Below are positions 1 to 7,455 of a stretch of DNA of 64,000 nucleotides, one piece after another. Source of the stretch: an uncultured Lachnospiraceae bacterium (GTDB lineage Bacteria > Bacillota > Clostridia > Lachnospirales > Lachnospiraceae); assembly GCA_910585625.1 (NCBI GenBank), contig CAJUFQ010000012.1, positions 1 through 64,000 of the forward strand, written 5' to 3'. Positions within the stretch are counted from its first letter, which is position 1. Every line of letters starts with the position of its first letter. A model generated the notes under the pieces. It worked only from the letters and a program-made list of their open reading frames with translations, had not been told where the DNA came from and made no database searches. A program made the translations under genes and the position numbers.

Positions 1-194
1 AGTACCCGACATTGAAGATAAAATATACCAAAGTATTCCATGACAGGTTTTTGATTCTTGACAGAACGACAGCATATCATGTAGGAGCGTCTTTGAAAGA
101 TGCAGGAAAAAAGTGTTTTGGAATCAATCTAATTCAAGATGCAGGCATCATCAAAGACATCCTGCAAAGGTTGGAACTGGAAACAGAGGAATGA
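1..194 (+). CDS. ORF6N-family protein, C-terminal end (left part outside window)
   Basis: The reading frame is open from the first base and ends at the TGA at 192-194, so the gene starts to the left of the window. The visible 63 residues match the C-terminal part of ORF6N-type phage/mobile-element proteins. They carry a phospholipase-D-like HDRFLILD segment followed by the family hallmark GASLKDAGKKCFGINLI. ORF6N is normally an N-terminal DNA-binding domain in phage and mobile-element regulators or antirepressors. Whether this copy is intact cannot be judged from here. A near-identical but decayed copy lies at 806-1039, so this is one of several copies of the same module. Confidence 0.6.
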   Translation, partial: YPTLKIKYTKVFHDRFLILDRTTAYHVGASLKDAGKKCFGINLIQDAGIIKDILQRLELETEE

Positions 195-262
195 GAAACT
201 CTTTGAGGTCACAATTTGTGACCTTAGAAAAATGCAAACAGCTTAAACTATTCTGGGATTAG
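194..262 (+). pseudogene. ORF6N N-domain fragment right after the preceding stop
   Basis: In a frame different from the preceding gene, the bases directly after its stop encode RNSLRSQFVTLEKC. This matches the LRSQ(F/I)xT segment in the middle of the ORF6N domain. There is no start codon and a stop follows at 260-262. It is therefore a remnant, or a repeat that shares the DNA sequence of that coding segment. The same arrangement, fragment immediately behind a C-terminal end, recurs at 1039-1083. Confidence 0.45.
206..224. repeat. Perfect palindrome, arms AGGTCACAA / TTGTGACCT
   Basis: Two perfect 9-base arms flank one central base. Related palindromes occur at 658-682 (arms of 12 bases, one mismatch) and, decayed by transitions, at 1048-1071. 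In ORF6N genes this DNA encodes the LRSQFVT segment, yet here it also lies just after stop codons. Confidence 0.7.
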
Positions 263-478
263 TTATGAAATGCAGGTATTAATCGGGAAAGGCTTTACAG
301 CGTAACATTTCCCTAAATTCAAGCCCCTTGCTAATCGCCTGCTAAAAGGAGCATCTAAAACGCCTTAAAATCAGCAGTCACACGGAGGTACGAGATAACA
401 TTTTCAATCCGTGACAAGCAGGGAAATATAGGGATTATATAACAATAGAAGGTAGCTGCTTATGAGTAGATGGTGCTA
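263..478. other. AT-rich stretch with no recognisable gene
   Basis: All six frames are broken by frequent stops. No start with a ribosome site, no clear hairpin terminator and no integrase remnant was recognised. It lies between the ORF6N remnants and the tRNA fragment, and probably belongs to the end of the integrated element. Confidence 0.4.
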
Positions 479-520
479 CTCCTAAGCGGTAGGCCGGAGG
501 TTCAAATCCTCTTAGCGACG
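479..520 (+). other. 3' half of tRNA-Arg(CCT): probable attachment-site remnant
   Basis: From the anticodon loop onward the sequence follows a tRNA: loop CTCCTAA (anticodon CCT), 3' strand of the anticodon stem GCGGT, then a T arm of GGAGG, TTCAAAT, CCTCT and the acceptor 3' strand TAGCGAC plus discriminator G. The upstream bases (TGCTA) cannot pair with GCGGT and no D arm or 5' acceptor strand is present. This is the fragment expected at the distal end of an element integrated into the 3' half of a tRNA-Arg gene. The intact tRNA would lie to the left, outside the window. It is a truncated copy and not a working tRNA. Confidence 0.65.
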
Positions 521-526
521 TTTCAA

Positions 527-569
527 GAAATACCGAAAACATTCAATTTTTCAATGTTTTCGGTATTTC
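527..569 (+). terminator. Strong hairpin terminator behind the tRNA-Arg fragment
   Basis: A perfect 17-bp stem (527-543 with 553-569) and a 9-base loop are followed by a T-rich stretch. It probably is the original terminator of the tRNA-Arg transcript, which supports 521 as the chromosomal side of the junction. Confidence 0.75.
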
Positions 570-606
570 TCATTTTCTAAAACAATTTTTCAGAATATGG
601 AAATGA

Positions 607-774
607 CTTTTTTATTTCATCGCCTATAGAGAATTGAAACTATTTGAATATAAGGTTTTGAGGTGCCAATTTGTCACCTCAAAAACAGACACTGATACAA
701 CAGTTGATAAAAGGGGAGGAAGAAGATATTCACCGTATGTTTTCACCGAACAGGAGATTTCAATAAAAGTCTGA
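607..774 (+). pseudogene. ORF6N N-domain remnant
   Basis: One frame encodes EYKVLRCQFVTSK and then GGRRYSPYVFTEQ before a TGA at 772-774. These are two consecutive conserved blocks of the ORF6N domain (LRSQxxT and GGxRYLPYVFTEQG). The start and the first half of the domain are missing. The matching C-terminal region continues at 806 in another frame, so a deletion and frameshift separate the two parts. The LRCQFVTS segment lies on the 658-682 palindrome. Confidence 0.6.
658..682. repeat. Second copy of the ORF6N palindrome (12-base arms, one mismatch)
   Basis: TTGAGGTGCCAA and TTGTCACCTCAA flank one central T. It aligns with the 203-226 copy at about 20 of 24 positions. Confidence 0.65.
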
Positions 775-805
775 TGTTGCAGTAACTATTTATACGCAGA
801 AATAG

Positions 806-1039
806 TCGAAGCTAACGAAAGCTGATGTTAAGCATTTCAATGCACAGTATTCGACATTGAAAATAAAATATACCAAAGTATTCCATGATAGGTTTTTGAT
901 TCTTGACCGAATGACAGCCTATCATGCAGGAGCGTCTTTGAAAGATGCAGGAAAAAAGTGTTTTGGAATCAATTTGATTCAAGATGCAGGAATCATCAAA
1001 GACATCCTGCAAAGATTGGAACCGGAAACAGAGGAATGA
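806..1039 (+). pseudogene. ORF6N-family C-terminal fragment, second copy
   Basis: Open from just after a TAG at 803-805 to the TGA at 1037-1039, this frame encodes SKLTKADVKHFNAQYSTLKI and then the HDRFLILD and GASLKDAGKKCFGINLI blocks. It differs from the copy at 1-194 by only a few residues. It lacks a start and ribosome site and is out of frame with the N-domain remnant at 607-774, from which the central part of the gene has been lost. It is a dead copy. Confidence 0.65.
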
Positions 1040-1083
1040 GAAACTTTTTGAAATCGCAATTTACGACCTTAGAAATCTTCTGA
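1039..1083 (+). pseudogene. ORF6N N-domain fragment with decayed palindrome
   Basis: Directly after the preceding stop the sequence encodes RNFLKSQFTTLEIF and stops at 1081-1083. It sits at the same distance from the preceding stop as the 194-262 fragment. Compared over 24 bases with that copy it differs at five positions, all transitions, suggesting neutral decay. Confidence 0.4.
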
Positions 1084-1156
1084 TTTTTCAAATTCTGTTA
1101 TTAAAACTAAAAGAAACTTAGTGTAATGTGCAAAACTTTCCGGCACAAAATAATGA

Positions 1157-1185
1157 TTGTAAATCCTATATGCCTATGATAAAAT
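1157..1185 (+). promoter_or_regulatory. Sigma-A-type promoter for the 1268 gene
   Basis: TTGTAA and TAAAAT are separated by 17 bases, about 80 bases before the start codon. Confidence 0.5.
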
Positions 1186-1267
1186 GATAGTAGGCACATA
1201 GGCATTATCGCTTAATTATTGGAGGATAATGTAAAGAGACAAAAAAGGAAAGTCGGAGGAAATATGT

Positions 1268-2599
1268 ATGGGAAATGATAAGACACAAAAGAGGAAGGTA
1301 CAAATAACATCAATACTTACATTATTTGTATTTTTGATTGACATTTATTTAATTATTTATGTTCCCACAGATTACATACTTGCAACGGCAGCTTTTGTGA
1401 CGTTAGTATTAGCTATTTTTACGATTAATAGTTGGTTTAAACTCAAAGAGATTGAGAATCACCAGCGTGATGAACAATATGCTGATATCATGAAAGCAGA
1501 AAAAGGGACTTATGTCGTTACATTAGATACGCTGAAAGAAATCGATGGAAAAATTAATTTTATAGGTCAGAAAATTATGCCACTGGGAAAGGCTGGGGAC
1601 GAAAACCAGCGTAAGATAGCATCTATGCTGGACAACATCGTGCAAGACCAGAAAAAGATTGCAAAAATCACGATTAGCCGGAGTAAAGAAAATGCTGATG
1701 CTTTAATGAACTCCAATGACCAGCTGTTAGTACAGATGACTTCATTCCGTGATACTATGGAAGCTATTAAAGACCAGATTAACAATCAATTACATACAGG
1801 CGGTCAGAGTAATGTAGATCTTGGAGGAATAAAAGACGAGCTGTTTCAAAAAATGCAGGAACTGACGGAATCTATTAAAAAGGAAGTTGATGAGATTTCT
1901 GAAAATATAGAAATTTCTAATCTGTCTGCAGGGGAATTGGCTTCCTTAAATAGTTCATCTGTGCAGGCAAAGGAACCTTTGACAGCCAATCCCAATATGG
2001 TGCAGCCGGAACCGGCACTTGAGGAAGAATTGCCGGGACATGCATTGCCAGAGGAATTACAGAATAATCAAGTAATGCCAGAAGCAGCACAAGAGCAGCC
2101 GTCAGCCCCAGAGATGGTGCAGGAAGAGACGAGCGTTCAAGAAGAGCCAAATATTCAAGAAGAGCCAGTAATACCAGAAACGATTGAAATAGAAGGAAAT
2201 GATATAGTTTCAGAACTGTTAATGGAGAAGAAGCCTTTGGATGAAGCAGTGTTGGCAGAAGAGCCGATTCCAGAGCCTGCGGCAGCCCCGGAAACGCCAG
2301 ATCCAAATAAGCCAATGAGTCCGGAAGACATTGCGGCATTACTGGCAAGCGCTTCAGAAGAACCGATTCCAGAGCCTGTGGCGGCTCCGGCGAAGGAAGA
2401 AAAACCATCTATGCCGGATCCAAATAAGCCGATGAGCCCAGAAGACATTGCGGCGTTAATTGCAAACTCGGCTACAGAGGATCTTCCAGAAGAGACAGCA
2501 AAGTTTGAAAAGGAAGATAAACCTCCAATGCCAGATATGTCAGATCCAGGTAAGACTATGAGTCCAGATGATATTGCGGCGTTGATAGCTAATATGTAA
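1268..2599 (+). CDS. Membrane protein with coiled coil and C-terminal FliM/FliN-like EIDALL repeats
   Basis: 443 residues. Two adjacent membrane segments (about 13-35 and 38-58) are followed by a predicted coiled-coil region (to about 220), a long Pro/Glu-rich linker, and three copies of a motif of the form DPNKPMSPEDIAALxA. The copies start near residues 343, 381 and 426, the last one forming the extreme C-terminus. The motif resembles the LSQDEIDALL peptide at the N-terminus of FliM and FliY, which is known to bind phosphorylated CheY. No catalytic domain is visible. The start is supported by a GGAGG site 8 bases upstream. The protein is unrecognised as a whole. A chemotaxis-linked or scaffold role is inferred only from the motif. 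Confidence 0.75.
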   Translation: MGNDKTQKRKVQITSILTLFVFLIDIYLIIYVPTDYILATAAFVTLVLAIFTINSWFKLKEIENHQRDEQYADIMKAEKGTYVVTLDTLKEIDGKINFIGQKIMPLGKAGDENQRKIASMLDNIVQDQKKIAKITISRSKENADALMNSNDQLLVQMTSFRDTMEAIKDQINNQLHTGGQSNVDLGGIKDELFQKMQELTESIKKEVDEISENIEISNLSAGELASLNSSSVQAKEPLTANPNMVQPEPALEEELPGHALPEELQNNQVMPEAAQEQPSAPEMVQEETSVQEEPNIQEEPVIPETIEIEGNDIVSELLMEKKPLDEAVLAEEPIPEPAAAPETPDPNKPMSPEDIAALLASASEEPIPEPVAAPAKEEKPSMPDPNKPMSPEDIAALIANSATEDLPEETAKFEKEDKPPMPDMSDPGKTMSPDDIAALIANM

Positions 2600-2610
2600 G
2601 TTAAGCAGAC

Positions 2611-2648
2611 CAGCAGCTTTTGAGAAATCAGGAGCTGCTGATTTTTTC
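2611..2648 (+). terminator. Terminator after the 1268 gene
   Basis: CAGCAGCT pairs with AGCTGCTG across the loop and is followed by ATTTTTTC. Confidence 0.75.
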
Positions 2649-2709
2649 GCATGAAATATAATTTTAGCCATATAATAATAGAAACTTTACGATTGTGATT
2701 GGGGTATAA

Positions 2710-2841
2710 ATGAAACACAAAAAAACATTAAAACACAAACTTGCGGAATTTGGATACCAGAAACCGAAACTGGATAAAAAGATAAGCACGATTGAAAAGT
2801 CTTTTAATGAAGTTAAGAAGATACTGAATGATAAGAGCTGA
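2710..2841 (+). CDS. Small basic hypothetical protein (43 aa)
   Basis: ATG with GGGG five bases upstream opens a 43-residue lysine-rich frame that begins MKHKKTLKHKL and ends NDKS. It has no hydrophobic segment and no recognised family. It lies behind a terminator and in front of the convergent tRNA-Lys. Composition is compatible with a real small protein, but nothing else supports it. Confidence 0.3.
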   Translation: MKHKKTLKHKLAEFGYQKPKLDKKISTIEKSFNEVKKILNDKS

Positions 2842-2950
2842 AATTTCAGAATACCATGAGAATCCGTCCAGATGCCCTAACTTTTGTCAATAAAATAAGA
2901 TAAAAAAAGAACCCATCATGAGAGCGCATCATCACAACAAGTTCTTATAG

Positions 2951-3023
2951 TGCGCCTCCAGGGGCTCGAACCCTGGACACCCTGATTAAGAGTCAGGTGC
3001 TCTTCCAGCTGAGCTAGAGGCGC
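2951..3023 (-). tRNA. tRNA-Lys (anticodon CTT)
   Basis: Read on the minus strand, a 7-bp acceptor GCGCCTC/GAGGCGC, D arm, anticodon loop CTCTTAA with CCTGA/TCAGG stem and T arm CAGGG-TTCGAGC-CCCTG fold completely. The discriminator is A. The CCA end is not encoded. Confidence 0.95.
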
Positions 3024-3048
3024 TTATGTCATTTCCAAGACAATGATT

Positions 3049-3077
3049 ATTATATAATAAAACTTTAAGAAATGCAA
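3049..3077 (-). promoter_or_regulatory. Promoter of tRNA-Lys
   Basis: On the minus strand TTGCAT and TATAAT are separated by 17 bases, about 26 bases before the tRNA 5' end. Confidence 0.65.
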
Positions 3078-3127
3078 GTACTTTTTTAGATTTTTTAAAA
3101 AAAAATTTGCAAAAAAATTCCCTATTC

Positions 3128-3156
3128 TTGACAATAAAGGAAGAAAAGAGTAGAAT
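3128..3156 (+). promoter_or_regulatory. Promoter of the 3198 gene
   Basis: TTGACA and TAGAAT with a 17-base spacer, 42 bases before the start codon. Confidence 0.6.
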
Positions 3157-3197
3157 TGTACTAACCTTATAATACAGATAGGGAAAAGGAGAATAGA

Positions 3198-4838
3198 ATG
3201 AAAAAAACAATAAGATATTTTTTAATCGCGGCTATTACATTAGTTGCGGCGTTTGTGTATTACTATGTTACAATTCCTGCATTTAATATACATTCTGTGG
3301 GAACCTGGTGGTTTATCATTGGGGCGCTTGTTTTGGTTGGAATTATTTCATCTGCACGCAAAATTTACCAGGAACACCGGAATGGCGTGGAAATTATAAA
3401 AAAAGATAAAAGCTTAAATATAACTGTAAGTATCGTGACAAAGATTTATTTGGGCATATTGGCTTTGCTTTTAATTATTCTGGCAATAGGAGCCCTTTTG
3501 TCTTCTCCGATTGTAAACGCCAAGAAATACCAGCAGCTATTGACAGTACAAGAGCGAGATTTTACAACAGATATTTCTGAGGTTGATTATAATACAATCC
3601 CCATTTTGGATAAAGATTCTGCAGCTCTTCTGGGTAATCGGAAGATGGGCAGCATGGTTGACATGGTTTCCCAGTTTGAAGTTTCGGGGGATTATAGCCA
3701 GATTAATTATAATAATAAACCAGTGCGTGTCACACCTCTGACATATGCAAGCCCGATTAAATGGCTTACAAACCAGAGCGAAGGGATTCCGGCATATATT
3801 AAAATTGACATGGCGACTCAGGATACGGAATGTGTGAAGCTGGAACAGGGGATTAAGTATTCTAAGGGAGAATATTTTAACCGCAATCTATATCGGCATC
3901 TGCGTTTCCGTTATCCTACCTATATCTTTACGGAACAGATATTTTTTGAGATTGACGAACAGGGTACTCCATTCTGGATTTGTCCGGTTAAGAAATTCAA
4001 TATCGGTTTGTTTGGCGGTGTGACTATTGGCAATGTAGTAATCTGCAATGCCATTACAGGGGAATGTACGGATTACGATATAGAAGAAGTTCCACAGTGG
4101 GTAGATAAGGTATACCAAGCAGAACTTCTGATGGAACTGTATGATTACAGCGGCACATTAAAGCATGGTTTCTTCAATAGCGTGCTGGGGCAGAAAGACT
4201 GCCTGGAAACGACGAATGGATACAACTATATCGCGTTGGATGACGACGTATGGGTATACTCAGGCGTTACCAGTGTCAGTGGGGATCAGTCAAATGTAGG
4301 ATTTGTATTGATGAACCAGCGTACAATGGAAACACGATTTTATAAGATTGAAGGGGCTACAGAAGAATCAGCAATGTCATCTGCAGAAGGCCAGGTACAA
4401 AACCTCGGTTATAGAGCGACATTCCCCTTGCTTCTGAATATTTCAGGGGAGCCGACATATTTCATGGCTCTTAAGGATGATGCAGGGCTGGTAAAGATGT
4501 ACGGTATGGTAAATATCCAGAAGTATCAGTGGGTAGCAACTGGGAATACCATCAAAGAATGTGAGAAAGCCTACAGCAAGCTATTGCAGAATAATGGTAT
4601 TGCTTCTTCTTTGGAAAAACAGAGTATAAGTGTTTCTGGAAAGATTACAAACTTCATTCCTGTAAATGTGGAAGGTAATACCCATATTTATTTCGCTCTG
4701 GAAGGAAAGGATAAGGTGTTTGATGTCGATATGACAAACACGGATCTTCTGGATATTGTAAAGTATCAGGTAGGAGATACCATTAAAGTACTCTATACAG
4801 ATGATGATTATCCTGCAAAAGTAGTAAAGATTGAATAA
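3198..4838 (+). CDS. Conserved-looking membrane protein with large extracytoplasmic domain, function unknown
   Basis: 546 residues with a good ribosome site (GGAAAAGGAG) before the ATG. Three hydrophobic segments lie in the first 110 residues (about 5-25, 34-52 and 78-100). A soluble domain of about 430 residues follows, presumably outside the membrane. The last 80 residues, after a lysine/asparagine hinge, look like a small beta-rich domain (ISVSGKITNFIPV to the end), possibly OB-like. No catalytic motif was recognised. The gene has its own promoter and is flanked by tRNA-Lys and convergent trmB, so it is probably monocistronic. Function is not assigned. Confidence 0.8.
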   Translation: MKKTIRYFLIAAITLVAAFVYYYVTIPAFNIHSVGTWWFIIGALVLVGIISSARKIYQEHRNGVEIIKKDKSLNITVSIVTKIYLGILALLLIILAIGALLSSPIVNAKKYQQLLTVQERDFTTDISEVDYNTIPILDKDSAALLGNRKMGSMVDMVSQFEVSGDYSQINYNNKPVRVTPLTYASPIKWLTNQSEGIPAYIKIDMATQDTECVKLEQGIKYSKGEYFNRNLYRHLRFRYPTYIFTEQIFFEIDEQGTPFWICPVKKFNIGLFGGVTIGNVVICNAITGECTDYDIEEVPQWVDKVYQAELLMELYDYSGTLKHGFFNSVLGQKDCLETTNGYNYIALDDDVWVYSGVTSVSGDQSNVGFVLMNQRTMETRFYKIEGATEESAMSSAEGQVQNLGYRATFPLLLNISGEPTYFMALKDDAGLVKMYGMVNIQKYQWVATGNTIKECEKAYSKLLQNNGIASSLEKQSISVSGKITNFIPVNVEGNTHIYFALEGKDKVFDVDMTNTDLLDIVKYQVGDTIKVLYTDDDYPAKVVKIE

Positions 4839-4916
4839 TAAGCCAAACATCTGCGCAAGCGCAGACATTTGGCGGATACTGAGAGAGTTATCTGTGCTTT
4901 GCAGAAGATAAGGTTT

Positions 4917-4958
4917 CGCCCTGGCAAGAGGAGTAATACCCATCCTTTTGCCAGGGCG
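4917..4958. terminator. Hairpin between convergent genes, probably bidirectional terminator
   Basis: An 11-bp perfect stem CGCCCTGGCAA/TTGCCAGGGCG with a 20-base loop lies between the 3198 gene and trmB. T tails are short on both sides, so termination strength is uncertain. A second small hairpin, CTGCGC-AA-GCGCAG, sits just upstream near 4853. Confidence 0.55.
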
Positions 4959-5000
4959 TTTCAAATCCTATGTCCCAAGAGTCTGGATATTGAATATCTC

Positions 5001-5639
5001 TTATCGTGAAGCAATTAATTTATAGATGGGGTTTCCTTTTGCTGAAAATTTCTCTTCGTATTCTGTCATGATATTTCCTTGGTTCATAGATTTGTCTTCG
5101 TGTAGGTTCCTGGTAAAAGCGTCCAGTTTCCAGCCGGCTTCCTCAACTTCCTCAAGGGAGAAATCAAAAAGGTTATTATTATCTGTCTTAAATTCAACAA
5201 TTCCGTCTTTTTGGAGTATTTTATCATACAGTGTAAAAAATTGGCGGGATGTAAGGCGACGCTTCGCATGGCGGTCTTTTGGCCACGGATCGGAAAAATT
5301 CAGATAAATGTGCGCGACCTCATCCTTATCAAACATCTCAGTGATATTTTCCGCGTCCATGCGGATAAAACGGATATTATCGATAGGCTCTTCCTCTAAT
5401 TTCTGAAGGCCACGCAGCAAGACGCTGGAATATTTTTCGATTCCCACATAATTGATTTGTGGGTTCTGCCTGGCAAGGGCCATGAGGAATTTTCCCTTTC
5501 CCATACCTATTTCTATATGGATAGGATGGCTGTTTCCAAAAATAGAATGCCAGTCCCCTTTGGGTGATTCTGTTTCCGGGATGCAGTAGCGGTTTTCTGC
5601 AATCACTTCGCGTGAACCGGGAATATTTCGTAATCTCAT
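5001..5639 (-). CDS. trmB: tRNA (guanine-N7-)-methyltransferase
   Basis: 212 residues, the usual family length. TrmB uses S-adenosylmethionine to make m7G46 in the variable loop of tRNAs. The N-terminal RLRNIPGS, the SAM-binding IEIGMGKGKFL, the VGIEK acidic strand end and the substrate-side YLNFSDPWPKDRHAKRR block are all present. The start ATG has AGGAGG-like bases nearby and no longer alternative fits. It stands alone and faces the 3198 gene. The assignment is secure. Confidence 0.95.
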   Translation of the reverse strand: MRLRNIPGSREVIAENRYCIPETESPKGDWHSIFGNSHPIHIEIGMGKGKFLMALARQNPQINYVGIEKYSSVLLRGLQKLEEEPIDNIRFIRMDAENITEMFDKDEVAHIYLNFSDPWPKDRHAKRRLTSRQFFTLYDKILQKDGIVEFKTDNNNLFDFSLEEVEEAGWKLDAFTRNLHEDKSMNQGNIMTEYEEKFSAKGNPIYKLIASR

Positions 5640-5715
5640 AAGTACCTCCTGGAGTTTTCTCTGTCTTAACTATCTTACTATATATGATAAAGAAAAAAAA
5701 GCATATTTTAGAAAG

Positions 5716-5744
5716 TTGATTTGCATATTTGGATATGCTATACT
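5716..5744 (+). promoter_or_regulatory. Extended -10 promoter of the carboxypeptidase gene
   Basis: TTGATT and TATACT are 17 bases apart, with TGC directly before the -10 (extended -10). The leader to the ATG is about 95 bases. Confidence 0.7.
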
Positions 5745-5753
5745 ATAAGTGAT

Positions 5754-5791
5754 GTAACAATTTTGTAACAGTTCATTCATCTTTTGTAACA
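5754..5791 (+). repeat. Three GTAACA repeats downstream of the promoter
   Basis: GTAACA occurs at 5754, 5765 and 5786, i.e. spaced 11 and 21 bases, each close to a whole number of helical turns. They lie just after the -10 box and may be sites for a DNA-binding regulator. Confidence 0.4.
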
Positions 5792-5846
5792 TAGATGGAC
5801 TGAGCGGCGGATTTTTTACAGATATCACATATGAGGAGAAATTTTC

Positions 5847-7217
5847 ATGAAGAACAGAAAGAGATGGCGGATTTTGCTGTTAGGGATGATGTGCCTGCTT
5901 CCGGCACACGCCCTTCCGGTTCAGGCAGAGGAATATTGGCCGGAAGGACCTCAGATTGAGGGCGAGACAGCGATTGTTATGGAAGCATCTACCGGAACCG
6001 TGCTATATGAAAAGAACTCACATGAGCATAGCTATCCGGCGAGTATTACAAAAATTATGACAAGCCTGCTTGCAGTTGAGAATTCAAATTTGGATGAGGA
6101 AGTGGCTTTTTCCCAGGATGCTGTATATAAGACGGAAGGTGGTTCTGGTATTTCCCGCGATATTGATGAGGTAATGACCATGAGGGAATGTCTTTATGGA
6201 CTGATGCTGGAATCTGCGAATGAGTGCGGATATGCGATTGCCGAACATACGGGCGGGGATTATGAGAACTTCATCAAAATGATGAACAGCAAGGCGAAGG
6301 AATTGGGATGCAAGGACACGCATTTCAATAATCCCCATGGGCTTCCGGATGAAGACCATTGGACCAGCCCTTACGATATGGCTTTGATTTCCAAGGAAGC
6401 ATTGCAGAATGATATTTTCCGTATGATAGTAAATACAAGGCGTTATACGATTCCACCCACGAATAAGCACAGCGAGGAGACATATCTCAGTAACCATCAT
6501 AAGATGCTGAACAATTACAAAGGAGATGAACAATACCTTTATGATTATTGCATCGGAGGCAAGACAGGATACACGAGCGTGGCCGGCAGCACTCTTGCGA
6601 CTTTTGCGGAAAAAGATGGCATGACGCTGATATGTGTAGTCATGAAGGAGACATCGCCGAACCATTATAATGATACGCGCACATTGTTTGATTATTGTTT
6701 TGAAAATTTCCAGCTTTGGAATGTGTCGGAAAACGAAAAGAATTATGCCGAAGAAACTCCTGAGATGAAGATTTTTGAAAATGAGGATTCCTTTATCGGG
6801 CTGGATACGGAAGGATGTGTCGTGCTTCCTGTGGCAGCAGATTTTGAAGATGCAGTTCCTGAGATTACGGAGAGCAAGGATGACAGCCAGGTTATCGGGA
6901 AAATTGAATATACTTATGCGGGCCGCAAAGTCGGTGGAACGGATATCAAGACAACCGGAGCTAAAGTATCAGAGTTTGAGTTTCGGAAAAATACGATGGA
7001 AACCAAAGTTCCAGAGAAAAAAGTTATCAGGATTAATATTAAATATGTCATTATTGGCATTGCGTCAGTGATTTTACTGATTGGCCTTGGATTCGGCATT
7101 TACCATCTGGCAGATAATTTCTATCTGATCCGGTATAAATTTGAATGCCGGAAGCAGCAGAAACATAAGTTCAAAGAGATAAAGAGCCGTAGAAGTTGGC
7201 GCAGAAACAGGAGATAA
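5847..7217 (+). CDS. D-alanyl-D-alanine carboxypeptidase (peptidase S11)
   Basis: 456 residues. These penicillin-binding enzymes trim the terminal D-Ala from peptidoglycan pentapeptides outside the membrane. A signal peptide ends near VQAEE (about residue 28). The three active-site motifs are present: SxxK in PASITKIM (about residue 65), S-A-N (about 122, where SGN is common) and KTG in GGKTGYTS (about 238). A C-terminal membrane helix (about 393-415) and a very basic tail anchor it, although many DacF-like enzymes end in an amphipathic helix instead. The ATG is preceded by GAGGAGAAA. It is probably a single-gene transcript closed by the hairpin at 7313. Confidence 0.92.
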   Translation: MKNRKRWRILLLGMMCLLPAHALPVQAEEYWPEGPQIEGETAIVMEASTGTVLYEKNSHEHSYPASITKIMTSLLAVENSNLDEEVAFSQDAVYKTEGGSGISRDIDEVMTMRECLYGLMLESANECGYAIAEHTGGDYENFIKMMNSKAKELGCKDTHFNNPHGLPDEDHWTSPYDMALISKEALQNDIFRMIVNTRRYTIPPTNKHSEETYLSNHHKMLNNYKGDEQYLYDYCIGGKTGYTSVAGSTLATFAEKDGMTLICVVMKETSPNHYNDTRTLFDYCFENFQLWNVSENEKNYAEETPEMKIFENEDSFIGLDTEGCVVLPVAADFEDAVPEITESKDDSQVIGKIEYTYAGRKVGGTDIKTTGAKVSEFEFRKNTMETKVPEKKVIRINIKYVIIGIASVILLIGLGFGIYHLADNFYLIRYKFECRKQQKHKFKEIKSRRSWRRNRR

Positions 7218-7312
7218 AAGGTTTAGGCTATAACATGAAGGTTCAACAAGAAAAATATAGAAAAAATGTCTGGATTTATAAATTGAACAGAAATTGATAT
7301 AAGAATTAATAT

Positions 7313-7348
7313 AAAAAGACAATATATTGTATATATATTGTCTTTTTA
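7313..7348. terminator. AT-rich bidirectional terminator
   Basis: AAAAAGACAATATA pairs with TATATTGTCTTTTT around a short loop. The runs of A before and T after the stem allow it to work in both directions between the convergent genes. Confidence 0.75.
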
Positions 7349-7455
7349 TATTAGAAAAGACATCATGAATATGAAGTATAATAGTCTGATAAATTATAAA
7401 ATTGAACTTAAAATATATATAATTAAGTTAAGAAACAGAATAAAGTACATGGTTC

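Noticed and set aside
263..478. A possible integrase remnant
   Set aside because: Short frames such as KSAVTRRYEITFSIRDKQG were read but match no family I can name.
1917..2718. Minus-strand open frames opposite the repeat region of the 1268 gene
   Set aside because: They arise from the reverse of Pro/Glu-rich repeats; no start signals.
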